Shown here: positions 12,301 to 19,618 of the stretch, piece by piece
How positions within the stretch are numbered: the stretch's first letter is position 1
Layout: every line of letters starts with the position of its first letter
Source: Apis mellifera
Taxonomy: Eukaryota; Arthropoda; Insecta; Hymenoptera; Apidae
Direction of reading: 5' to 3'
Assembly (NCBI RefSeq): GCF_003254395.2
Contig: NC_037638.1
Coordinates: 18,572,746-18,636,745 of the forward strand
DNA length: 64,000 nucleotides
The notes under the pieces: model-generated
Databases searched by the model: none
The model's input: only the letters and a program-made list of their open reading frames with translations
What the model was told of the DNA's origin: nothing
Made by a program: the position numbers and the translations under genes

Positions 12301-14009
12301 ATATTCAAGATATGGATCACATCATAATGTACATAATATTGATGATGAAGATATTATGAATCACAATAATGAAAATATTGATGCATCACATATTTATGAA
12401 TTACCTCCAAATATGGATGTAGAAGCTGATAATAACAAAGGAAATCAAAATACAACAAAAAATCAAGAAGAAAATGAAAATATAGATTTGTCTAAAAATT
12501 TAAATCAACATAGTGGAAGTAATTTATATGATATTGAAGGAAGTAATGTAGACCAAGTAAATTGGTTACACAAATCAAATGATGCAACTGTAGGTTTACA
12601 ATGGCATTATACATATCATCCAAGTGACCAAAGGCAATTTGTACAACAAACAGAACAAAAAGATAAAGAAAATTTGCAAGAACAATCACAATTTTTTAAT
12701 TTAGAGCAAAATAAAGAAACACAAAATAAATACATAATGGATAATTCACATCAACAATCAGATTGGGAATCTGTACAACAAACAGAACAAAAAGATAAAG
12801 AAAATTTGCAAGAACAATCACAATTTTTTAATTTAGAACAAAATAAAGAAACACAAAATAAATACATAATGGATAATTCACATCAACAATCAGATTGGCA
12901 ATCTGTACAACAAACAGAACAAAAAGATAAAGAAAATTTGCAAGAACAATCACAATTTTTTAATTTAGAGCAAAATAAAGAAACACAAAATAAATACATA
13001 ATGGATAATTCACATCAACAATCAGATTGGCAATCTCAAAATTATATGTTTAAACAAAAAGATAAATCTTTAAGAAATGATTATCAAAATGAAAATAAAT
13101 TTATATCTAATGAACAAATAAAAGGAAATTTACAGGCAGATGCTGGAATTTTTAAACCAGAACCTAAATTACAGCCAAGAATCCTAGAAGTTTATGGAGG
13201 TGGACAATATGATCCAACACATAGCGATGATATATATTCAAAAGTAACAATAAATCCTAGTGCTACATTAGCATCTATAAGCAATACAGATCCATGGGAT
13301 ATTAGGGAAAAACCAGAAATATTAACAACAACTGAATCAATACCACCATTATCTGTAGAACCACTGGACACAAATATTACTACTGAAGCACCTCATTCAT
13401 CATCCATTTGGTCAAGAATTAGTCATAAAATATCAACTACAATAGATAAAGCTAAAGAAAAGGCTAAAAATATTTTTGGATAAATATAAATTTTTAAAAC
13501 AAATTTTTAAAATATATCTATTTATAAGTAACATATTTTTCACAATATAGATTTTAAATAAAATTTGTTAGTAATATTATTGAGATTGAAATAATTTAAT
13601 ATATGGTACTAATTTAATATATTTTAATATATTTAGGATTGTAATGTAGTATTATAAAATTCTATTATTATAAAGTTATTATATATTTTAGATTGTTATT
13701 TAAATAAATGAATTTATATTTTTTAACTTTTATCTTTTATTCTTTATATTAAATCTTACATAATTATAAATATAAAAAAGATCATAATAAAAAGAATCAA
13801 TAATAATATATGTACAATTAATCATATTTACTTACTTCTGGTAGATTTTTAAAAAACCTAACAAAACTTTGTTGACTTGATGGATCTGGAATCAATATTA
13901 TATAAAATTATTTAATAAAATCTAAATATATAAAATGAAAAATTAATTTCTAAAATTATATTATATTTTACTAACCCATATTAAATTGTTGATTTGGTTG
14001 GACAGCCAT
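3314..14009 (-). CDS. MSH2: DNA mismatch repair protein MSH2 (15 exons, complete)
   Basis: MSH2 is the shared subunit of MutS-alpha and MutS-beta, which recognise base mismatches and insertion loops in the nucleus. Minus-strand exons are 13976-14009, 13836-13885, 6834-6957, 6508-6764, 6258-6425, 5964-6152, 5483-5877, 5204-5415, 4768-5085, 4464-4685, 4171-4403, 4009-4100, 3719-3941, 3557-3649 and 3314-3469. All have GT..AG introns and consistent phase; the total is 2,766 nt or 921 residues, close to human (934). The start MAVQP is the conserved metazoan one. Visible motifs are QYRVEVY and SPGNLTQFEDILFGNND (mismatch-binding and connector domains), Walker A GPNMGGKST (about residues 666-674), Walker B LVLIDELGRGTST (about 741-753) and ATHFHE. 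No frame breaks were found. Intron 2 (6958-13835) carries another gene on the plus strand. Confidence 0.95.
6958..8618. other. AT-rich part of MSH2 intron 2, upstream of the nested gene
   Basis: Very AT-rich, with runs of ATTA and AATAA. No reading frame or RNA gene could be supported. The stretch about 7290-7400 is slightly less simple (AGGTCAATGTCTATCTAGGG) but has no recognisable content. Confidence 0.6.
8619..8956 (+). promoter_or_regulatory. Likely promoter and 5' untranslated exon of the nested repeat-protein gene
   Basis: The coding exon is preceded directly by an acceptor (ATATTTACAG, ending at 8940), so the start codon at 8957 lies in the second exon. A matching donor CATACG|GTAATT lies at 8756/8757. 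The sequence left of it, about 8640-8756, is of higher complexity than its surroundings and fits a non-coding first exon. ATATAAAG at 8624-8631 could be its TATA box. The transcription start is a guess. Confidence 0.4.
8957..13483 (+). CDS. Secreted Gln/Asn-rich repeat protein nested in MSH2 intron 2 (1508 aa)
   Basis: I do not recognise this protein as a named family. It is one uninterrupted coding exon. The first 18 or so residues (MVIQNIAILFLLITHTLSA) are a clear signal peptide, so it is probably secreted. A motif of about 40 residues occurs twice, at about 62-102 and 210-250, of the form W(S)..D.Y..D.GHG.V.EE.GQYV.G.K..RYYK.NY. A basic site YKRS lies near 567. From about residue 616 to 1085 come eleven degenerate 40-45 residue repeats (PWK..N...QQL, then DDLTQQTSGK(F/L)EF.QDSQQ). 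At about 1229-1360 are three nearly identical 44-residue repeats. The C-terminus (WSRISHKISTTIDKAKEKAK) is amphipathic. Gln, Asn and Ser dominate, suggesting a disordered extracellular material such as cuticle, silk or matrix; that role is inference. Length may vary between alleles. Confidence 0.85.
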   Translation: MVIQNIAILFLLITHTLSAPSGCIESCTSYLTQYQTSGSLQKHADLSQTASHLQSLDYSKPGTWSEHNDYNVDNGHGKVHEERGQYVEGPKTVRYYKKNYSSYDTRYPVGEEISNFNQNNNKHISNAEDIVNQHIYNQMSNSESIIQQNKYNTIKSQPYIESSYRKTNVQNERLENLGEYSKNSQINQQGISNPNTQILQEPYHINKQSGNWSTIDSYKTDGGHGQVFEEKGQYVSGAKKIRYYKRNYTSNYSSSDGMPIPDITKNGMQDIQTKIDKFHKEIGKGFDQISTQTIGSSNIEQTHFNIHDLPIDNIYNKNSDNYRDQYNYRSSRIHHNEEQQSSDITNEHLPYRNPYQNSYGENSYSMYEKHEGYVKKLQPTNQLINPTSGYTSTLNVGNNDYNRNKFSGSILQHTDNLQQTDILDAHQSKFVQNQMLVDNLRNNAQSQSSIIHSSIPKQVSHYKEHWSSSHTKQASVPLYSTDILHNNKEHFQYNNDQYNNKYNLNQDIRHDSNLNQFRENDFNSDRNIISQKLMTSVSDLSEIGDTIDCAHNSQHSHGNSQYLKKYKRSVIHNKEDEVQQIVNKDIMNDFNQQTTQNDYFTQQNSRNNEKLNQELQQSYQPWKLNQQLNDFTQQTTEIDDLTQQTSGKFEFGQDSQQISQLWKPNNANQQFNNFNQKTSESEDFTQQISGKIEFDQDSQQSYQSWKPSNINQQLNNFSWQTSGSDDLTQQTFGKIEFGQDSQQSGKSNNANQQLNDFTQQSSEIDDLTQQTSGKLEFGKDTEQSHQFWKQNSNNNNNNKEDYTQQKSNFDDFNQYISKNLEFDQKLQQSYQSWNTNNADQQLSHLNQQKDGSENLTEQISGKLEFDQDSQQIYQPWKSNNADDDQKFDDFIEQTSESENLNKSQQISDKFKFDQNSQQIYQPWKSNNANQKFDDLIEQTNESENLTEQISGKPLEFDQNVQRAYQSWKLNNTNQQLVHFTHQTSGSEDLTQQISGKFEFGQDSQQTYQPWESSNADQQLVHLTQTSGSEDLIQQTSGKFEFGQISQQTYQPWKPNNPNLDFTEEIDDFTKQSTGKVEFNQESEKDSSLQISVIPEYLGNDSHFPKPADKPKPRSRYSRYGSHHNVHNIDDEDIMNHNNENIDASHIYELPPNMDVEADNNKGNQNTTKNQEENENIDLSKNLNQHSGSNLYDIEGSNVDQVNWLHKSNDATVGLQWHYTYHPSDQRQFVQQTEQKDKENLQEQSQFFNLEQNKETQNKYIMDNSHQQSDWESVQQTEQKDKENLQEQSQFFNLEQNKETQNKYIMDNSHQQSDWQSVQQTEQKDKENLQEQSQFFNLEQNKETQNKYIMDNSHQQSDWQSQNYMFKQKDKSLRNDYQNENKFISNEQIKGNLQADAGIFKPEPKLQPRILEVYGGGQYDPTHSDDIYSKVTINPSATLASISNTDPWDIREKPEILTTTESIPPLSVEPLDTNITTEAPHSSSIWSRISHKISTTIDKAKEKAKNIFG
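10800..12210 (+). repeat. Eleven degenerate coding repeats of about 43 residues
   Basis: Within the nested gene, units start around each PW(K/E) and run to QDSQQ. Most contain a D/E-rich block followed by (T/I)QQ(T/I)SGK and EF. They differ at many positions, so this array is old compared with the 132-bp array downstream. Unit 5 has an expansion of AAT triplets near 11332-11350, encoding a run of Asn. Confidence 0.85.
12641..13036 (+). repeat. Three nearly identical 132-bp coding tandem repeats
   Basis: Units begin at 12641, 12773 and 12905 (GTACAACAAACAGAAC) and end at 13036. Only isolated differences are seen, for example GAG against GAA and GGGA against GGCA. Each encodes 44 residues (VQQTEQKDKENLQEQ, then a stretch ending SHQQSDW). 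The near identity indicates recent amplification or homogenisation. Confidence 0.95.
13484..13835 (+). other. 3' untranslated region of the nested gene and end of MSH2 intron 2
   Basis: AT-rich sequence after the stop at 13481-13483. Possible polyadenylation signals are AATAAA at about 13557 and 13703. MSH2 exon 2 begins on the other strand at 13885 and ends at 13836, so the two transcription units come within about 350 bp. Confidence 0.5.
13836..14009 (-). CDS. MSH2: MSH2 exons 1 and 2
   Basis: Exon 1 (13976-14009) encodes MAVQPNQQFNM plus one base, ending at a GTTAGT donor. Exon 2 (13836-13885) follows an ATTCCAG acceptor and encodes PSSQQSFVRFFKNLPE, ending at GTAAGT. FVRFF..LPE matches the metazoan MSH2 amino terminus, which normally precedes TTVR(L/F)F. 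That sequence is found at the start of exon 3 at 6957 (KLNTTVRFF). Both exons are too short for ordinary ORF detection. Their position beyond 13.8 kb shows that the gene at 8957-13483 is nested inside MSH2. Confidence 0.92.
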
Positions 14010-14583
14010 AATTTTGTATTAAAAAAAAATACTAATGTTTACACTTTAAGTAAAAAATAATTTTAATTATAAAATATTGTACAATTTTATAAAAATATTT
14101 CAAAAATAATCTTTTCAAAATGCTATATATATCAAATATTCATTCAATGTATTCCCGCATAAATATACCACGGAATAATAATTCATAGATTGCATACTAT
14201 AGTTATATTTCACAAAATATTATTGTCCAATTTTATTGGTTATAAATGTAGATTTATGTTTCTATGTATGCTTTCTTTAATATTAAATAGTTAATGCAAT
14301 ATGTTTTAATAGAAAAATCGTTCAGTATCTTTTGTATATTTTTATTTATAATATGTAGTATTTTAATTTTTTTAATAATATTCTTTTAATTTAATTTTTA
14401 TAATGTAGAAACTGTATGGTAAGATATTCATTGTATGAATTATTAATTGAAATTTAGGATTCTTTTTTTATTCTTAAATTTATATTTTTGAATCGAGAAT
14501 AATTATATATAATTAATATATATATATACTATATACATATATATATATATATATATATACATATAGTATAATTTTGTATAAAG

Positions 14584-14634
<51 letters not shown>

Positions 14635-14656
14635 GTATAATTTTGTATAAAGTATT

Positions 14657-14710
<54 letters not shown>

Positions 14711-15776
14711 GTATAATTTTGTATAAAGTATTTTGTGTATATATATATATATATATATACATATAGTATAATTTTGTATAAAGTATTTTGTATAAAATAT
14801 TTGTAGTTTATTAGATATAAGATTTTTAATTTAAAAAATAATTATAATAAATAAAATTAATATCTTGAAAAGTATAGAGCGGATATTTCAAATTGAAATT
14901 TTTTTCAAAACTATTTTGAATGAAATTTATTAAAAATTATTGAATTATGATTATTGAAAATTATTTTCATCAATAAATAATTAAAAAATTATAATATATA
15001 TCTAATTTGAAAAAACAGATATAATAAACTGACATAAATCAAATAATAATTTTATTAAATATTGATTATGATTAAAAATTGGCTTATAATTTAATTTTTT
15101 AAAAATTGAAAATACATATAGAATTTATTAAAATTTTATTTGACATGTTATTAATATTTGGGACAAGAATGATAATGAATAATTATTCTTCTTATCATTG
15201 TGATAAGAGATTGCTTATTCAGAATCTAGATCAGAATATGTATAATTATATATATTAAAAAATTTAAGCGTTCGTACTAAATCACAAGTAACAACGAGCA
15301 ATAAATATCAATCATCGTGCATTTGTGCTCTATCAAAGAATTAATTGAGAGTCAACTGTACATTATGTATCTTGTCCTACAATTCATTTTCTGAACTGTT
15401 TTATTCGTGAATATATCGTGAATTTACAGTATTTTTGAATTTTTTTTATTTGAAACTAATATTTTTATAATAATTCTATATTCTAAATAATAATTTTATA
15501 TTTATATATAAAAAGTAAAATTGTAATTATTTATTTTTTTTTTCAAATTTATATCTGTAACTTAATAGATTAATTAAGAAAAGACATATTAAAAAAAATT
15601 TGTTCTAAAATAGGTAAGTAATTTGTGTTTTAAAATTAATAATACAAAATTTAAAATTTAATATTGCTTATAATCTCAAAATTATTTTATAAAAAATTGT
15701 TTGTAATATTTTTATTTTAAATTTACTTTTTATTTTGTAATTAATTGATAAAATTTAAAAATTTTTTAGAAATAAA
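14010..15776. promoter_or_regulatory. Divergent intergenic region between MSH2 and the hydroxylysine kinase gene
   Basis: MSH2 leaves to the left from 14009 and the kinase gene to the right from 15777, so both promoters must lie here. It holds the TA minisatellite at 14515-14800. A higher-complexity block at about 15260-15420 is the best promoter or 5'-exon candidate for the kinase gene. AATAG|GTAAGT at 15613 is a good donor, and TTTTTTAG just before AAATAAAATGG (15769) a good acceptor, so the kinase transcript probably has a 5' untranslated intron. Confidence 0.45.
14515..14800. repeat. TA-rich minisatellite with four copies of a CATATAGTATAATTTTGTAT unit
   Basis: Long (TA)n tracts alternate with a conserved segment CATATAGTATAATTTTGTAT followed by AAAGTATT. 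Copies start near 14560, 14629, 14705 and 14760. The unit length changes with the size of the TA tract. Alternating TA runs can extrude cruciforms and are length-unstable. Confidence 0.9.
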
Positions 15777-16862
15777 ATGGATATGGAGAACAAAGATAAT
15801 ATGTTAATACCGGGTCAACGGATTCGTCCACCTGACAACAAAGAAAAAGTTTTACAACTTTTAGAAGAACTTTATGGTTTGAAAACTTTAAGTATATCTG
15901 AATTAAATGCATATGATGACAGAAATTATCATGTAATTTGTGAAGAAACTCATATGAATCCTTATATAACGATCATAAGTAAATATGGCTATGTTTTGAA
16001 GATCGTTAATTCTTTGGATTCGCAAAAAACACACGTGATTGAAGCACAAACTGAAATGTTAATATTTTTGCATCAGCAAGGTATTAATTGTCCTCTGCCT
16101 GTAAAAAATATACATGGATTATATTACACTCTAGTTAAAATGAATAATGAACATTCTGAAAGTTATGCTGTCAGATTATTGATTTATCGGCCTGGTGAAT
16201 TGTTGCACCGTGTACCAATTACTAGAGAATTGCTACGAAATATAGGCAATTTTATAGCTCGACTTGATAATATTCTAATGACTTTTTCCCATCCAGCTTA
16301 TAATCATCACAAAACACTATGGATGTTGAATTCCGTACCACAATTACACCAATTTATCCATGCTATAAAAAATGTATTTGAAAGAGAGTTAGCGTATCAG
16401 GTAATAATAGCTTTCGAAAAAGATGTGCTTCAAATCACTTCGCACTTAGAACAAGGCATGATACATGGAGATCTAAACGAACAAAATTTAGTAATAAGCT
16501 CGAATGGCAAAGAAATATTTGCAGTCATCGATTTTGGTGATGCACATCGAACATGTTTAATTTTCGAATTAGCTATCGCACTGTGTTACATGATTTTACA
16601 GACTGGTGATATAGCAATGGGTAAATATGTAATCGAAGGTTATCAGGATATTAGAAAGCTGACAGATCTTGAGAAGAAAATTTTGAAAATTAGTGTTTGT
16701 GCAAGAATTTGTCAAAGTCTGATTATGGGTGCTTATTCCTATCTTCATGATCCACAAAATGAATATTTGCTTACTACACAGAAATCAGGATGGTCGTTAT
16801 TAAAGAAGTTTTGGCCTCTTACTCAAGATGATGTTCTTAGAAATTGGGGATTAATAAACTAA
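15777..16862 (+). CDS. HYKK: Hydroxylysine kinase (aminoglycoside phosphotransferase fold)
   Basis: Family members phosphorylate 5-hydroxy-L-lysine in lysine and collagen breakdown, using GTP. The 361-residue protein has the APH-type kinase fold. The Brenner-type catalytic loop GMIHGDLNEQNLVI (about residues 229-242) and the metal-binding VIDFGDAH (about 251-258) are both intact. The early sequence (LLEELYGL, DDRNYHV) and a length near the usual 370 residues fit the HYKK/AGPHD1 subfamily rather than bacterial resistance kinases. A single coding exon is used; the start is taken at 15777 because an acceptor ends just before it, although the second Met (two codons later) is possible. AATAAA signals lie near 16998. 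It is head-to-head with MSH2 and convergent with the ADAMTS-like gene. Confidence 0.9.
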   Translation: MDMENKDNMLIPGQRIRPPDNKEKVLQLLEELYGLKTLSISELNAYDDRNYHVICEETHMNPYITIISKYGYVLKIVNSLDSQKTHVIEAQTEMLIFLHQQGINCPLPVKNIHGLYYTLVKMNNEHSESYAVRLLIYRPGELLHRVPITRELLRNIGNFIARLDNILMTFSHPAYNHHKTLWMLNSVPQLHQFIHAIKNVFERELAYQVIIAFEKDVLQITSHLEQGMIHGDLNEQNLVISSNGKEIFAVIDFGDAHRTCLIFELAIALCYMILQTGDIAMGKYVIEGYQDIRKLTDLEKKILKISVCARICQSLIMGAYSYLHDPQNEYLLTTQKSGWSLLKKFWPLTQDDVLRNWGLIN

Positions 16863-19265
16863 ATTCTTCTATTTATTCAATTTTTCATATCCTGTATAAT
16901 TTATTGTACATTGTATAATTCAGTCTCATGTCAATGTTTCAGTCAATTATTATATTACTTGAACTATCTTTTATCAGCTACAGAGTAATATTATGCAATA
17001 AATATGTAAATTTATATTTTAACTGAATTGAATTTAAGAAATAAATTAAGATACTGTGCAGCGATATATCCTCTGGTTTTATTCGTATTTAGGCAGTTAC
17101 ATATTTACATAGATATAATGAATAATAATGCTCTTTGTATAATAATATGGAATCATTTTACATAATTAGATGGTGGTATATACAAAAATGCAGGTATTAA
17201 AAATCAATTCATGGAAAATTGTGTGTTATTGCTAAAAGATTTTAAAGAAACATATTTCTCATGATTACTTGAGTGCAATAATAATTACTATTAACTTCAA
17301 CTTTATAAATTAAATGAAATATATCGAAATATATTGGTTATATAATATAATATATAGTACAGAATTTATTTATAAATGTACTATAAGACAATATATTTCG
17401 ATCTTGCATAATAGATTTATACCTGCGTTTAAGGAGAAATTATCCGCGTGTGCTTTTATATTACTTACGCAACTTGTAATATATATTATATATTATATAT
17501 ATTATATAATATATAATATATATTATATATATTATACATTATACACACACCCAAATATATAATTTTTTTTAATTTCAATTTTAATAATATACTAATTTAT
17601 TTATATCTTTTTTTCATTTTATTAATATCAGTTCGTTTTGGCAAACTGTCTAGCTGTGTTGAGGCAAATTCGTTGATAGCGAAAATTTGTTCACAATATT
17701 AGAATAAGAAAATAGAATTAACAGAATTATATGAAAAAATGAAATAAAATTAAAAAAATAATATTATATATATTATAATTAAGAAATTAGATAATATTTT
17801 CATAAAAAAATTTATAAAATTAAATGTTATAAAATAAATAAAAGAAATTAAAAATATTACAAAAATTAAATTATTGTAGTTAAATTATTGTAGTTAACGT
17901 AGTTTAAAATAGTTTAAAATAAACATAAAAATTTTAATCATATGATCAAAGGTATATAAATAAATTTTTTGAGCCATTTTTATATAATAATGGAACGTCA
18001 TGTTAACGAATTTTCGCCAGAGGTTATTAACAAAATAGTATATTACAATACCTATATATTTTATTGCTTAGAATCTATTGGCTTACGTACGCCTCAAAAG
18101 GCGCTTATAGGCGCATAATATTAAATTTGTTTAACTTATATTGTTAGTAACTTTTATATTTCATTATTCATTAACTTAATATTTTTCATTTAATAATTTA
18201 TATCGTGTATCATCAAACCTAAGTAGATATAACGTTATAATAAATATAATCCAATAAAAACATAACAAGATGCGTGTAACACACCTCTTTATCTGGAAGG
18301 GTACAGCGGAATGTGTGTAAAGATTCTTTGGATTAAGAAAATGAAAATGAATTCCTCGATTCTCGCTAACGCCTGATGGGAATTGTGAATTTTATGAACT
18401 TATAGAGAAGAAATATATAGCATTTTTCAGTCTTCGATAAAAATGATGATGACGAGAACCGCGCGCATTTTCGTGAACCGATTGATCGTGCGTCATTCAA
18501 GAAATACATGTAAAAAAATAAAGCTTCGAAGAATGAATTTTTGTGCTATCTTTTTAGTGCGATTAAGATTAGTGTTCCGTTCACCCTCCGTTCACCTACC
18601 CATATGTAACATTTTTATCTAAAATTTGAACAGCTTATAAAGCTCGTCTTTCGTAACACCAACGTTAGACGAATTTTGACGACGTATCATATTTCACGAT
18701 AAAAAAACGTCGCAGTAGTTCCTTTCAGGAATATGATTATTTTATAATATTTCTTTTTTTTATTTAATTTCAACAATATAATTTTTTAATATTAATTTTG
18801 ATGAATGCCAAGATTTTCTAGTTCTTCTTAGAGGATTGAGCGTGCGCAATTAAGAATCGTGTCCAACTACACATGATACATGTCCGCAAATTATAGATTT
18901 AGTACATAATTAGGAATTAGATTTTTAACGGGTGCAATCTGATGTTCAGACTTTAAGGGTATGGAAAAAGGATGGGAACAATTATCATTAGCGGAAGTAA
19001 TTTGGTCGATACTATTTCTTCAATATTTCTTACATATTTTGTAGCTGCATATGTTCGTAGATTCAAATGTAATTTTTTATTCTTACATTCTTTCAACAAG
19101 CAAGCAACAATAAATTACACGAAACGTTTTAGTAAACGTTTTCGCGAAGATAATCTTTGTCTTGTTGTCTTCATTGTGACATTCTTCTCGCGCGCACCTC
19201 TCATTATCAATTTTTATCTAGAGCATTTCTTTTCCATATCAATAATTGCTATCGATTATTTGGGC
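16863..19265. other. Intergenic region between convergent kinase and ADAMTS-like genes
   Basis: The left part is AT-rich, with the 3' untranslated region of the kinase gene and a palindromic TA microsatellite at about 17473-17545. From about 18.2 kb the base composition rises towards the richer right half. The 3' untranslated region of the ADAMTS-like gene probably occupies about 19075-19265, since TTTATT at about 19077 is a minus-strand AATAAA. Short reading frames here have no recognisable content. Confidence 0.55.
17473..17545. repeat. Palindromic ATATATT microsatellite
   Basis: About 70 bases of ATATATTATATATTATA-type sequence that reads almost the same on both strands. It is followed by ACACACAC. 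Confidence 0.8.
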
Positions 19266-19618
19266 CTAATGACATGATTGGCAGCATTGCTTCTGATAAA
19301 GAGGCACCCTGCACATATTCATTGTTTTCACTCTGCCACAGAGTTGTGAATGATCTTTACACTCATCTGAAAAAACAGCAATCATTATTTAGATTTATTA
19401 TTATAAAATTTCAATTACATTCATAGCTCAATTTTAAATTTTAAATATAGTTGTAATATATTACCAGGTGTTTGAGGACATGGTGGACCTCTACATGTCT
19501 TCATCACCGGAGGTCGTGGAATATCTCTGCACGCATTACCAGCTGGTTTCTTGGTACCATACCAAACACATTGTAAGATTCTATATTTGATACCGTCTTC
19601 TTCGCATGATGCTGTACA
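19266..19618 (-). CDS. ADAMTS-like gene: last two exons, end of final TSP1 and PLAC domain
   Basis: Exon 19465-19618 encodes CTASCEEDGIKYRILQC and ends CRGPPCPQTP; it is the second half of a TSP1 repeat. Exon 19266-19366 encodes DECKDHSQLCGRV, then CRVPLYQKQCCQSCH and a TAG stop. Six cysteines in this pattern ending CC..C are the PLAC (protease and lacunin) domain that closes many ADAMTS-like proteins. Introns are GT..AG and phases agree. Confidence 0.92.

Noticed and set aside
18972..19426. Plus-strand frames over the last ADAMTS-like exon
   Set aside because: Minus-strand reading gives the PLAC domain with correct splice sites; the plus frames show no motif.
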